A stretch of DNA of 46,263 nucleotides from Nanobdellota archaeon (GTDB lineage: Archaea; Nanobdellota; Nanobdellia; Woesearchaeales; GW2011-AR9), in assembly GCA_030647325.1 (NCBI GenBank), contig JAUSJN010000011.1:1-46263 (forward strand), written 5' to 3'. Under the pieces are notes generated by a model. That model saw nothing but the letters and a program-made list of their open reading frames with translations, had not been told where the DNA came from and ran no database searches. The position numbers and the translations under genes are program-made. This document shows positions 31,537 through 40,045 of this stretch, piece by piece (the first letter of the stretch is position 1; each line of letters opens with the position of its first letter).

Positions 31537-33924
31537 TCATTCAAATAGCGGTTCTAATTGCGGCCGTAATTGCTGCGAGAGGTTTCCCAGTTCAGCCATC
31601 ACATTCAGATCTTCCAGGATGCGTACATGTTCCAGTTCCGGAACCCCTTCCAAGTTGAAGGTCAAGACATTGAAGATTATGGTATCAGTACTGTAGGCTT
31701 GTTCAGGAGTGATGGTCAGATAACTCTTGGGCTGATCCCATTGCAATCTTCCCAGCAATAATTCATCCAATACCTGCTCTTCGTAGATGAAACAGGTTTC
31801 TGGAATAGGTATGGGTAGGAACAATCCACCGGTACACCGTTCTTCTTCAGGAATAGTCAATGATGTTGAACTCGTTATCAAGGCAGTCACTTCGTACACG
31901 CCTGGAACTAATTCTAATGACGCAGTTCCATCTCCAGTTACTGTTGCAGCAGAGGAAAATTCTTCACTATATACTCCAGGAACAGTATCGGAAACACGCT
32001 TCAGCATCACTATGGCAGTCTCTTCTTCGCCAAGCGGCTTGGCAAGATTCAGGAACGACCAGCTGTGCTGTTTATCCAAAGCTTCCGGAGAATAGGTAAC
32101 CACGGGACTTCCAGACGCAGCGAATAATCCTTGGGTGAAACATTCTTTATCCTTTCCATCTTCGTCAGCGATACATTTTTCTAAACTTTTCTTGCGCACC
32201 GACATGTTCACGAATACTTTTTTGTGTAAAGGAACTACTAATTCAGGAGCGCCGGCCACTGCATAGCCGATAGTGCCGGAAGTCTCTTTGAATCTATAGG
32301 TATCGACAGGATAAAAATTAGTCAGATATTCATCTTTCACAAAGGAAGCGACTCCGCCGTATACGGCAGGATATTTGCTTTCAAAAGTACCTTGATGATT
32401 AGTGCTTCCCATAGCGCAATCGTCTTGTTCAGGGATAGAAAATCCAATCTGTACCGCTTCTAATGGTTCAAGGTTGCTACTGTCTACGACCACAGTTTTT
32501 ACTAATTGAGTGTTGCGCTTTTTAGGATCGCAGACCATGCTTTTCTGTTCCAAGGCGATGGGCGCAGGCTGCACATAGCCTTCCACGGGGACTTGGTTGT
32601 TGCGCAGATTTGCTTCCAGGGCAAAGGCAAAGGTAAATCCTCGGCCTTCCAAAGCGTTTGGATCACGCAAGGTGATCAAAACTGGATAACTGATATCATA
32701 GGTAGAATAATAACGCTGGATATCTAAGGGAATTTTTGGCAGCGGAGGCACCATAGGACCATAGAAAATGCTCGGTTCAATGTTACCGCCCTTATCATTC
32801 ATGTCAAAATAAGTATTCCAGCCGAAGTAATCAAAGTTCACTTCCATCCCTGATGCTGCATCCAAAGGCAGGATCATGTTATCATAATGTTTCTGGTAGA
32901 GATCACGCAAGTCTAGAGAGACTCCTTCTTGCTGCGGATATTCAAAACGGTAAAAGTTAGTGCTTCCTAAATAGCGCAGCAAAGGAACGCTGGAAGTCAG
33001 TAAATTTTCTGTCTTTAATTTTACATCTGACTCGGCCCAAATCACCGGTACGGGAGAGTTGAAAGTCATCTGTTCCATGGGCGGCAGGCGGTTGTAATCC
33101 ACGCCGGCATAGGCAGTCAATAGATCCAGTGCCTGCAACTCCAAGAAACTGTGATTTTTTTCTACGGCAGTAAGTTCTGCAGCAGCAGCATACATCTGTT
33201 TCAGGCGGATAGGGACAGGGACATAAAACTGGTTCATCTCGATCTCCGCATCGCCCTTACCAGCTTCCAGATCCATCTTCAGCCAGAAATTGACGCTTTG
33301 ATCAGCGACAGTCACTTTTATCTCTTTCAGATCTTCTGAACCTTCCTGCAGAGCAGGAGCATTCACCACAAACCCTTCCGCTGCAAAAGCTGCATAATCA
33401 TCAAGGCATTCAGCGATATTTTCTTCTGTAAATCTGGATAGTTGGGTTTCAATACTCAACTCGGGATCATCTACAGCATATAAAGCAGGTTTTTTAGAAG
33501 CATAGGAGATCTGCGGATTTTCATTGGGCAGGACATTGTAATACCAGTAGGGAACTTTGATCGGTTCAAGATCGACACCATCAGCATTGGTCGGATCATT
33601 GACAGAATAAGTTCCAGCCAATTCCGGATAGATGTAGCCGCCTTGCTGGCCGAGAACTAACAGGCCGCGCCTTCCTACCTGAGCTAGACAGTTTTCGGTG
33701 TATGTTTGGAGTGGCTGGAATTCCTGCGGGACGGCAGCGATGATAGGTGCGCCTGCTGCGGTCAATTCTTCTTTGGTAACCACTTTGGTGATGTAAAGGA
33801 TACCGGCGAAAGCAAATACTATGAGCACCCCGATGATGATAAAAATAGTGACCTGCCCTTGTTTAGAAGGGAGATTATACAGACTACTAAAATTACTACT
33901 AGAACTACCTCTTTTTTGCTTCAT
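31537..33924 (-). CDS. Large protein with class III (pilin-like) N-terminus (795 aa), first gene of surface operon
   Basis: The N-terminus is a short positive leader and KQGQVTIFIIIGVLIVFAFA (residues 21-40). This matches the archaeal class III signal, in which a prepilin peptidase cuts before a hydrophobic helix that builds the filament core. The remaining 750 residues are extracellular: mostly beta with scattered cysteines (NCLAQVGRRG, VVCDPKK-like pairs) and repeated VDPxN/DPELS turns. They are far larger than a normal pilin. The C-terminus ends LSQQLRPQLEPLFE with no anchor. A TATA box at 33952-33960 lies about 30 bp upstream, so this starts the operon 795 - 1080 - 830 - membrane protein - DUF167. 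Confidence 0.75.
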   Translation of the reverse strand: MKQKRGSSSSNFSSLYNLPSKQGQVTIFIIIGVLIVFAFAGILYITKVVTKEELTAAGAPIIAAVPQEFQPLQTYTENCLAQVGRRGLLVLGQQGGYIYPELAGTYSVNDPTNADGVDLEPIKVPYWYYNVLPNENPQISYASKKPALYAVDDPELSIETQLSRFTEENIAECLDDYAAFAAEGFVVNAPALQEGSEDLKEIKVTVADQSVNFWLKMDLEAGKGDAEIEMNQFYVPVPIRLKQMYAAAAELTAVEKNHSFLELQALDLLTAYAGVDYNRLPPMEQMTFNSPVPVIWAESDVKLKTENLLTSSVPLLRYLGSTNFYRFEYPQQEGVSLDLRDLYQKHYDNMILPLDAASGMEVNFDYFGWNTYFDMNDKGGNIEPSIFYGPMVPPLPKIPLDIQRYYSTYDISYPVLITLRDPNALEGRGFTFAFALEANLRNNQVPVEGYVQPAPIALEQKSMVCDPKKRNTQLVKTVVVDSSNLEPLEAVQIGFSIPEQDDCAMGSTNHQGTFESKYPAVYGGVASFVKDEYLTNFYPVDTYRFKETSGTIGYAVAGAPELVVPLHKKVFVNMSVRKKSLEKCIADEDGKDKECFTQGLFAASGSPVVTYSPEALDKQHSWSFLNLAKPLGEEETAIVMLKRVSDTVPGVYSEEFSSAATVTGDGTASLELVPGVYEVTALITSSTSLTIPEEERCTGGLFLPIPIPETCFIYEEQVLDELLLGRLQWDQPKSYLTITPEQAYSTDTIIFNVLTFNLEGVPELEHVRILEDLNVMAELGNLSQQLRPQLEPLFE

Positions 33925-33951
33925 TCTATCAACCGTGAGTAAAGAATAATA

Positions 33952-33960
33952 ATATATAAA
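33952..33960 (-). promoter_or_regulatory. TATA box of the large surface-protein operon
   Basis: On the minus strand TTTATATAT lies about 28-36 bp before the ATG at 33924. No other promoter-like site is obvious in the short gaps inside the following five genes. Confidence 0.5.
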
Positions 33961-33992
33961 GGTTACTGAGAAGCAGCCTCTAGGTTTTGAGC

Positions 33993-34487
33993 TTATTTAT
34001 TATGATAAGTTGCTACTACTTTACCATCACGGAGCTTTTCTATTTTAGAAGGATGTTCAACTGGTCTGTACTCACGTCCTACCCAATGGGAAAGGGGGTT
34101 ATGATGAAGATCTACTTCAAAACTTTTTTCATATTCTTCCTGGCCCTTGAGGATATAAGCGCGGATAGTATCTCCTGCTTCAAGATGAGGCCAGCCGTTG
34201 AAATTCAGTCTTTCCACCTGATTTTTACTTTTTACTTTTATTTCAGTTTGATACGTATGACCACCACCATATGAAGGAGAACTTCCTCCGATAACCATTT
34301 CTGAATCAGGAGTGAACGAAGTTGAACCCTGATAACCATTAACTTCCAGAACAGTACATTCTAAGCCTACAGTCAATTCTTCTTTGGTTTTTGCTCGTGC
34401 CCGCAAGTCTTGGTTTTGTTTTTCCGTTTCATGTCTGGCACTTTCAAATAGATCGTCAACGCTAACACCTTCTAATGGGTCTGTCAT
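33993..34487 (-). CDS. Hypothetical soluble protein (164 aa), possible OB-fold
   Basis: The N-terminal 35 residues are an acidic helix (VSVDDLFESARHETEKQNQD). From ~38 on there are beta strands: EELTVGLECTVLEVNGYQGS, a Gly/Ser turn, YQTEIKVKSKNQVERLNFNG, and LEAGDTIRAYILKGQEEYE, an order like an OB/TRAM barrel with basic strand ends. This could be a nucleic-acid-binding protein. No export signal. It is located between metG and the surface operon on the same strand, with gaps of about 100 and 68 bp. Confidence 0.65.
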   Translation of the reverse strand: MTDPLEGVSVDDLFESARHETEKQNQDLRARAKTKEELTVGLECTVLEVNGYQGSTSFTPDSEMVIGGSSPSYGGGHTYQTEIKVKSKNQVERLNFNGWPHLEAGDTIRAYILKGQEEYEKSFEVDLHHNPLSHWVGREYRPVEHPSKIEKLRDGKVVATYHNK

Positions 34488-34588
34488 AATATACCTGTTT
34501 AAAAAAAAGGTTTAAATTATTTGTTGTAGTTGAGTATATACAAATGGCTTAAATTTTCGAAGAGAATTTATGTTCTTAGGCATATAAT

Positions 34589-36700
34589 CTACCGCACTTT
34601 CGCACCATCATTGACACCATGCACCCTGACTTCTTCCAGCGGTGAGATCAATTTCTTGCCGGAATAGAAAACGTGTCCAGCCTGCACAGCCATATTTATT
34701 TTTATGAATTCATCAAAAGTGATCTCCTGATGAGAATTTTCTGTCCCTTCAAAGTGCACTTCTTCTCCGGGATTCATCTTTTCCACTTCCAATAATCCGA
34801 CACGAGCGCCGTCATCGGCCGCTAGCACCATGGCTTCGCTCATCTCGCCGCGCAATTTCGCAGGCTTCATGTTGGCGACAAAGACCGCTTTTCTTCCGGT
34901 AAGATCTTCTTTGCGGAAATGTTTTTTCAGGCCGGCAACTACCTGTTTTTTCCCTAACTGACCTAAGTCAACTTTCAATAAGTACAGGCTATCAGCATTA
35001 GGATGATCTTTCACTTCCAGGATCTTTCCTACAGTCAAGCGCAACGGGAAAGTCTCCTTGCGTACGATCTCCACTTTGTTGACCAATAGGGGAACCTTCT
35101 CGACCTTTCCTTTCCATCTGAAATGGAGATCAGTAAAAGTGCGATTTTTTTCATCCAGGGCATGGAATACTTTTTTACTGAATTCAGGAAGGACAGGATT
35201 GATCAGTATGGCAAGATTCCTGGCCAGATTGACGCACCAGGATACTGCGGTTTTAGTTCCTGGATCATCTTTGTTTTTCCAGGGTTCAGTTTTCTGGAAG
35301 TAGGCATTTCCCATATCAGCGATAGTGAGAATATTCTTGATTGCGGCATGATAATCTTGGGCAAGATAATTTTTCTTTATCTTTTCTGATAAAGATACTA
35401 CTTTCTTAGTCAGCGCTTTGTTTTCCGCAGCTGCCGGCAGTTCCGCATAATTCTTTTCTGCAAAAGTTAGCGATCGATAACAGAAATTACCCAGTTTTCC
35501 CACTAGGACATTATTTATCACCGCAGCGAACTCGTCAAAGTTTAAGTCTACATCAACTACTCTGCGCTGCAAGTGGCTGGCGTAATAAAAACGCAAGGCC
35601 TCTGCGCCATACAATTTGTGGAAATCTTTAGCGGTAAAGAAAGTACCGCGGGATTTGCTCATCTTCTGGCCGTTGACAGTGATAAATCCATGTACAGTCA
35701 ATTTTGGCAGTGGAATGTCCATGGCCATCAATATGGCCGGCCAAAATAAGAAATGGAAATAAGAAATATCTTTACCGATGAAATGAGTAACTTGGCCTTT
35801 TTTCCAGTACTCTTCCCATCTGCAAGATTTATTATTTGTTTTATCCTTCATATTTTTGTTCTTACTTTTGGTATCACAGTAATTCTTGGTGGAAGAGATA
35901 TATCCGATCGGCGCATCCAGCCAGACGTAGAAGTATTTCACTTCACCGCATTCTTTCTTGCTGTTGGGAATCTCAAAACCAAAGTACGGTGCATCTCGAG
36001 AAATACACCAATCTTCTAAGCCCTTGTCCAACCACTCTTTCAGCCAGTTTTTTACTTCAGGCTGCAGATCTGCGCTCTTGGAGTTGATCCATTTTTTCAG
36101 CTTGCCAGCGAAAGCGCTTAATTTGAAAAAATAATGCGGGCTGGATTTAACATGCGGGGTAGTCCCGCAGAGCGAACATTTCGGATTCAGTAAGTCAGTA
36201 CCTTTCAAGACACTGCCGCAGCCTTCACAGACATCGCCGTATTGGTCTGCTATCCCGCATAAAGGACAGGTACCGCGCACATATCGATCAGGCAAGCTTC
36301 TCTGGCACTTCGGGCAATAGATCACATCCATGTTTTTGATGTAGATGTACTTTTTTTTCTTCAGCTCAGCAAAGAAATGCTCGGATAATTCTTTATTCTC
36401 TTTGGAATGAGTTTTATGAAAATTATCAAAAGAGATCAGAAAAGAAGCGGCATCTTCTTGATGCTCTTTCCAGTATTTGTCCACAAATTTTTCCGGCTCC
36501 ATGCCGGCTTTTTTAGCATTTATCTCTATCGGCGTACCGTGCATATCAGAAGCGCAGATATAGAGGACGTCTTTTTGTGATAACCTCAGAGAACGAGCAT
36601 AGATATCAGCCTGGATAGCTTCTAAAAGGAATCCGATGTGCAAAGGACCGTTAGCGTACGGAAGCGCAGCAGTTACAACCAGTTTATCTCCAGATTTCAT
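34589..36700 (-). CDS. metG: Methionyl-tRNA synthetase with C-terminal tRNA-binding domain
   Basis: A 703-aa class I synthetase. The HIGH motif is PLHIGF near residue 20 and KMSKS is in GQKMSKSRGTF near 343. Four Cys-x2-Cys knuckles lie at ~125-180 (YCPKCQRS, GTCPLCGIA, CEGCGSV, KCSLCGT), the double-zinc type. A Trbp111/EMAPII-like OB domain at ~585-703 (LRLTVGKILEVKDHPNADSL, NMKPAKLRGEMSEAMVLAAD) boosts tRNA binding and dimerisation. A Lys/Asn-rich insert (SKNKNMKDKTNNKS) sits near 285. Single gene with a TATA box 27 bp upstream. Confidence 0.97.
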   Translation of the reverse strand: MKSGDKLVVTAALPYANGPLHIGFLLEAIQADIYARSLRLSQKDVLYICASDMHGTPIEINAKKAGMEPEKFVDKYWKEHQEDAASFLISFDNFHKTHSKENKELSEHFFAELKKKKYIYIKNMDVIYCPKCQRSLPDRYVRGTCPLCGIADQYGDVCEGCGSVLKGTDLLNPKCSLCGTTPHVKSSPHYFFKLSAFAGKLKKWINSKSADLQPEVKNWLKEWLDKGLEDWCISRDAPYFGFEIPNSKKECGEVKYFYVWLDAPIGYISSTKNYCDTKSKNKNMKDKTNNKSCRWEEYWKKGQVTHFIGKDISYFHFLFWPAILMAMDIPLPKLTVHGFITVNGQKMSKSRGTFFTAKDFHKLYGAEALRFYYASHLQRRVVDVDLNFDEFAAVINNVLVGKLGNFCYRSLTFAEKNYAELPAAAENKALTKKVVSLSEKIKKNYLAQDYHAAIKNILTIADMGNAYFQKTEPWKNKDDPGTKTAVSWCVNLARNLAILINPVLPEFSKKVFHALDEKNRTFTDLHFRWKGKVEKVPLLVNKVEIVRKETFPLRLTVGKILEVKDHPNADSLYLLKVDLGQLGKKQVVAGLKKHFRKEDLTGRKAVFVANMKPAKLRGEMSEAMVLAADDGARVGLLEVEKMNPGEEVHFEGTENSHQEITFDEFIKINMAVQAGHVFYSGKKLISPLEEVRVHGVNDGAKVR

Positions 36701-36721
36701 CTTTTTTACTAAAATAAAGAA

Positions 36722-36733
36722 GTTATTTAAACG
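36722..36733 (-). promoter_or_regulatory. TATA box of metG
   Basis: On the minus strand CGTTTAAATAAC is centred 27 bp before the metG ATG, with purine-rich GGAAA just upstream as a possible BRE. Confidence 0.5.
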
Positions 36734-36757
36734 TTTCCAAAAGCAGAGACTTAATCA

Positions 36758-37264
36758 TCACTCGGCAACTATTTCACAGTTGCATCCTACCAGATTTCCG
36801 GATTTTTCCTCCTTACAACCATTGACCTTAGGGATGACATTATAGATCACTACCTGATCAGCCCGGTTTATTTCCGATCCATCATCCGCGTAATAACAGG
36901 AGACGGTATTACCGCTGCACTGGACTCCAACAATTTGTAAATCCTTAAACTTCCAGCTGCCTTCAAGACTCCAGAGCTGCTGGACCGCTGGTTTTAGGTT
37001 AGGTGGACAGTTTTCCATAATATTTTCCTTTCCGACTTCTATGGCGGCAGCTACTTTCGCTTCTTCATCAGACAATGCCAGCTGCTTGGTTTCAGCGATA
37101 CGCTGCTGGATAGCCTCTCCTGCTATCGCTTTTATGCTAGTGCGCTGAAGAATAAATACGGTAACCCCAAGAAGGATGATCACAGCGAAAATAGAGATTA
37201 AAAGCCAATGATGCTGAACATGTTTTTGTCCTGGTTTTTGTCGCTTGATATTTTTCTTTACCAT
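36758..37264 (-). CDS. Single-span membrane protein with Cys-rich outer domain (168 aa)
   Basis: A basic N-terminus (VKKNIKRQKPGQKHVQHH), one transmembrane helix (~20-42, WLLISIFAVIILLGVTVFIL), a helical stretch and a C-terminal beta domain with six cysteines (NCPPNLKPA, GVQCSGNTVSCYYADDGSEI, NGCKEE, GCNCEIVAE). The pairing suggests three disulfides outside the cell. The helix could be a signal anchor. Not recognised. It is downstream of DoxX on the same strand but separated by a 239-bp spacer with large inverted repeats. Confidence 0.72.
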   Translation of the reverse strand: MVKKNIKRQKPGQKHVQHHWLLISIFAVIILLGVTVFILQRTSIKAIAGEAIQQRIAETKQLALSDEEAKVAAAIEVGKENIMENCPPNLKPAVQQLWSLEGSWKFKDLQIVGVQCSGNTVSCYYADDGSEINRADQVVIYNVIPKVNGCKEEKSGNLVGCNCEIVAE

Positions 37265-37356
37265 CTATCTCTATGTACGCCTCTTTAGATAAAAGAAAAG
37301 AAAAACAAGTATTTAATGCTTTCTTCTTTATGGTCTAGGCGGCGACTTTGTCAATC

Positions 37357-37418
37357 GAAAACCGCCCACAGCTGGTCAATAGACCAGCTGCATGTTCGCT
37401 TCACTCAGGGCGGTTTTC
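37357..37418. repeat. Nested inverted repeat 1 (long hairpin)
   Basis: The outer arms GAAAACCGCCC (37357-37367) and GGGCGGTTTTC (37408-37418) are a perfect 11-bp pair. Inside, CAGCTGGTC (37369-37377) and GACCAGCTG (37382-37390) form a perfect 9-bp hairpin with loop AATA. An unpaired segment, about 17 bases, remains on the 3' side. Confidence 0.75.
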
Positions 37419-37425
37419 TCGGACC

Positions 37426-37491
37426 CTGCTTTTTCCGATCAAGGTGGAATCAACGATTTACCACCAGTGAATACACTGATGGAAAAAGCAG
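37426..37491. repeat. Nested inverted repeat 2 (long hairpin)
   Basis: The outer arms CTGCTTTTTCC (37426-37436) and GGAAAAAGCAG (37481-37491) are a perfect 11-bp pair. Inside are GGTGG/CCACC (37443-37447, 37461-37465) and, overlapping by one base, CAGTG/CACTG (37465-37469, 37474-37478) with loop AATA. It sits 7 bp from repeat 1 and 12 bp past the DoxX stop. The spacer 37265-37503 contains no gene. Confidence 0.7.
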
Positions 37492-37503
37492 ATTCTACAG
37501 TCT

Positions 37504-37935
37504 CTACTTCTCAAACTTCTTTCCTAGATTCCATTTCTGTCCTGCACCGCTCAAGAGCAAGCTTAGATTAGCCAGCAAAAGTAGTAGAACAAACTCATAT
37601 CCGCCATTGAGGATGGAAAAGCCTTTAGGCAAATGAAACACCAGCAAAGCAGTGAGCATATCAACTGCCAATAACGCAGCCGCGTATCTGGTAAAAATAC
37701 CGAGCAATAGTGCAGCACCGCCAAGAGTCTCTACTAAGGCAACTACCCAGGCGAAGAACAAGGCAGCCGGAATTCCTAAGCTGGCAAAAAAGTTTGCCGT
37801 TCCGCCTATGCCTAAAGCAGTAGGCCCTATGGCAAATAATTTACCGACACCATGGACCAAGAAAATAATTCCAACTCCTAACCGTAAACATAAAGTGCTC
37901 CACGACGCATATTTTTTAACCACGTTATCTAACAT
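37504..37935 (-). CDS. DoxX-family membrane protein
   Basis: A 143-aa four-helix membrane protein of the DoxX family: LRLGVGIIFLVHGVGKLFAI at ~17-36, ASLGIPAALFFAWVVALVET at ~51-70, TLGGAALLLGIFTRYAAALL at ~70-89, and LNGGYEFVLLLLLANLSLLL near the end. The conserved R/G-x-x-FxxHGxxKL start and the E in the second helix are present. DoxX proteins are linked to quinone/thiosulfate oxidation or oxidative-stress complexes; the role here is not clear. A Shine-Dalgarno GGAGGT lies about 9 bp upstream. It follows the lipoprotein gene by 13 bp. Confidence 0.88.
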   Translation of the reverse strand: MLDNVVKKYASWSTLCLRLGVGIIFLVHGVGKLFAIGPTALGIGGTANFFASLGIPAALFFAWVVALVETLGGAALLLGIFTRYAAALLAVDMLTALLVFHLPKGFSILNGGYEFVLLLLLANLSLLLSGAGQKWNLGKKFEK

Positions 37936-37948
37936 TTTTCATAACCTC

Positions 37949-38146
37949 CTATCCAACCATCTCAAGCTCTTCCAAAGCGGTATCCAGATGATCAGGATAT
38001 TGCGCCAATACTTCCGCATCGCTTGGTTCACTAGACGATGACTCAGAAACTTCTTGCGGTTCTGCGCACCCGGCGATAAGCAAACCTGAAAAGAGCAACA
38101 GTGCCACTACCAGGATCATTGCAATCTTCATGCACTGCGATTTCAT
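37949..38146 (-). CDS. Small acidic lipoprotein (65 aa)
   Basis: A lipoprotein signal peptide with lipobox LLIAGC, then a short Ser/Glu-rich mature part ending in YPDHLDTALEELEMVG. The start overlaps the stop of the secreted polyglycine protein by 4 bp (ATGA), so expression is coupled. Similar in size, charge and partner to 15275-15478. The internal ATG at 38131 is an alternative start. Role probably as a membrane tether or accessory subunit, by inference. Confidence 0.75.
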   Translation of the reverse strand: MKSQCMKIAMILVVALLLFSGLLIAGCAEPQEVSESSSSEPSDAEVLAQYPDHLDTALEELEMVG

Positions 38147-39414
38147 GCTTCCACTTCAGTTTTCATCATCGCTTTTTTCATCAATTCAATCCACGCTTTT
38201 CGTGCTTGCAAGATGATCGCGCGACGCTCTTCTTTGGTCGTCGCTTTATTAAACGCTAATTTTGATTCTTCCATCCTGACCACAAAGGCAGTCACTTCCT
38301 CTTCGCTCAATTTTCCTTCTTCCAGCAATTCTTCAGCTTCTTCTTCAAGGTTGTAGAGCCGGAATTTGATCAAGCCATACGCTTTCTCGCGCAGTTCTTG
38401 ATTGCAGTTTTCACGCTTTCCCGCATCTAGAGCATTGCAATTAGCTTTCTCAGTGAGAATTTCTCCCAACTTAAGCTGGCGCCTGACACAGGCAATTCTT
38501 GACGGCCCGTTAGGAAAGTCCCAGCATTCCTGCACTGCGGTATAGACCTTGAGACATTGTTCTTGGTCAACAGAATTATTTCTGGCCTTGCATTCTTCCG
38601 GGAAAAAATTTTCATATTCATCAGCTTGCTCTTCCCGCAGCTGCAGACGGCATTTCACTCTATCCGCGATATCCAGATACCCGCCGCATTTCAGTTTCTG
38701 GCCGTTCTGCTCTTGTTCTGGTATAGCAACGCTCTCTTCTCCGCTGCAATTTATTTTTGAGTAGACATAATATTGACCGACGCATCGCGGATGCGATACC
38801 TGCATAGTCTCGATTGCTGGGGATAATTCTGCCTCCAGGACAAAGGTGCCGGAGGAATTTTTGGTGATCTTAAAATCTTTAAGGTCAGAAGAGATTGAAT
38901 TTTTAGAACGCTTAAACAGGCGCGAGGAATCCTGTTGCTTGAATTGATAATCTAGATCTTCTGAAGATGTTCCTATGCCTTCCAAGACAAAGCGGGTATG
39001 TATTTTATCTTGAAGCTGTCGGCATTCCTGTAGCTGCAATTTCATCAAGGTACAACTAAAAGCCAGACCCGGACATTCAACCGTCTTATTGCCAGACTTA
39101 GGATCCTTCACTTTATACTTGCCGGCTTTGACCATCAAGGCTTCATCTGAAGTGAATTTATTGCTCCTCCAGCTGCCGGAGACTATTTTCTCATTTCCAT
39201 CCGGATCATCGATGGTAACTCCCCATACTGCTCCACTAGTGAAACTAAGGATGCCAGTGTCGCTGCATTTTAGATCAGAATAAGGAGAGATGCCTCCGCT
39301 CCCACCGCTACCTCCGCCTCCTCCACCGCCGCCACCGGCAGCGATAACTGAAACTGAAGTTAGCAGAATAAGTAAGGTAAAAAGAAGGTACAGATATTGT
39401 TTTTTTACATCCAT
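38143..39414 (-). CDS. Secreted protein with mature polyglycine N-terminus and helical Cys domain (423 aa)
   Basis: The signal peptide covers residues 1-26 (LYLLFTLLILLTSVSVIAA). Immediately after come nine glycines, then SGGSGG. The glycine codons are mixed (GGT, GGC, GGA), so this is not simple triplet slippage. Residues 40-250 form a beta-rich domain with several cysteines (LKCSDTGILSFTSGAVWGVT). Residues 255-420 are helical with Cys pairs and end in a block like that of 14067-15263: ANCNALDAGKRENCNQELRE, LSEEEVTAFVVRMEESKLAF, TTKEERRAIILQARKAWIEL. Its ATG lies directly after the stop of the zinc-ribbon gene. Paired with a small lipoprotein. Confidence 0.76.
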   Translation of the reverse strand: MDVKKQYLYLLFTLLILLTSVSVIAAGGGGGGGGGSGGSGGISPYSDLKCSDTGILSFTSGAVWGVTIDDPDGNEKIVSGSWRSNKFTSDEALMVKAGKYKVKDPKSGNKTVECPGLAFSCTLMKLQLQECRQLQDKIHTRFVLEGIGTSSEDLDYQFKQQDSSRLFKRSKNSISSDLKDFKITKNSSGTFVLEAELSPAIETMQVSHPRCVGQYYVYSKINCSGEESVAIPEQEQNGQKLKCGGYLDIADRVKCRLQLREEQADEYENFFPEECKARNNSVDQEQCLKVYTAVQECWDFPNGPSRIACVRRQLKLGEILTEKANCNALDAGKRENCNQELREKAYGLIKFRLYNLEEEAEELLEEGKLSEEEVTAFVVRMEESKLAFNKATTKEERRAIILQARKAWIELMKKAMMKTEVEA

Positions 39415-39816
39415 CTACGCTTTGGAAGATTTAATCCCTTTTAATTTTTTCGTTACCGGGATCACTTCACTGCAATGCTGGCAAGTGACTACATACGATT
39501 GGACGCCTTTGTAGTTTTTCCGCTTGTACTGGCCGACTGACTCGCCAGCTTTCTTACAATACGGGCAAGTATATTTGGCCTCTATCTGCAGACTTTCTTC
39601 GTGTTCTATTTTTTCTTCCTTATAGTGACAAGCTGGACATTCGTATTCTTCAGCTCTGGTCTTTACTTTTCCCTTCACGACCGGCTTGCCCATCTTGGCT
39701 TTCTTGCATTTGGGGCAAACTTTCCTATATACCCAGGCCGTCACTTCACCATCGCCTATAGAACGGTTGGTAAAATAGATGCATTCATCCATAGATTGGG
39801 GAATTTTTAGAGCCAT
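39415..39816 (-). CDS. Multi-zinc-ribbon protein (133 aa)
   Basis: Four C-x2-C pairs: VCPKCKKAK, ECPACHYKE, TCPYCKKAG and TCQHCSEVI, making two zinc ribbons. The basic loops (KPVVKGKVKTRAEEYE, QYKRKNYKG) suggest RNA or DNA binding. The N-terminal 30 residues form strands (MDECIYFTNRSIGDGEVTAW). The ATG at 39816 has GAAGGTGA about 5 bp upstream and is preferred to the GTG at 39825. It lies 1 bp downstream of the 75-aa gene in the PLP-enzyme operon. No specific family recognised. Confidence 0.72.
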   Translation of the reverse strand: MALKIPQSMDECIYFTNRSIGDGEVTAWVYRKVCPKCKKAKMGKPVVKGKVKTRAEEYECPACHYKEEKIEHEESLQIEAKYTCPYCKKAGESVGQYKRKNYKGVQSYVVTCQHCSEVIPVTKKLKGIKSSKA

Positions 39817-39817
39817 G

Positions 39818-40045
39818 TTAGTCACCTTCTGAGATTTTCTCTTCTAGACTACTTTCCAGACTATTTTTAATACCTTCGATGCTAAAGCCGCCTAACTGAT
39901 TATCAAATACATAGGTTAAGCCTTGAGGGGGAAAATCTTCCGTATTTGGAAAAATATCAATTACCTGACTTTGGTATTTATGACAAAATGCTTCTAGGTA
40001 TAATGAATCAGTATCTAAATACATTAAAAAATCATTAGGTCTCAT
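39818..40045 (-). CDS. Small hypothetical protein (75 aa)
   Basis: An acidic soluble protein: MRPNDFLMYLDTDSLYLEAF at the start, then QGLTYVFDNQLGGFSIEGIK and a Ser/Glu tail. Its start overlaps the PLP-enzyme stop by four bases (ATGA), so it is translated with it and is likely a partner or accessory. Not recognised. Confidence 0.6.
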   Translation of the reverse strand: MRPNDFLMYLDTDSLYLEAFCHKYQSQVIDIFPNTEDFPPQGLTYVFDNQLGGFSIEGIKNSLESSLEEKISEGD

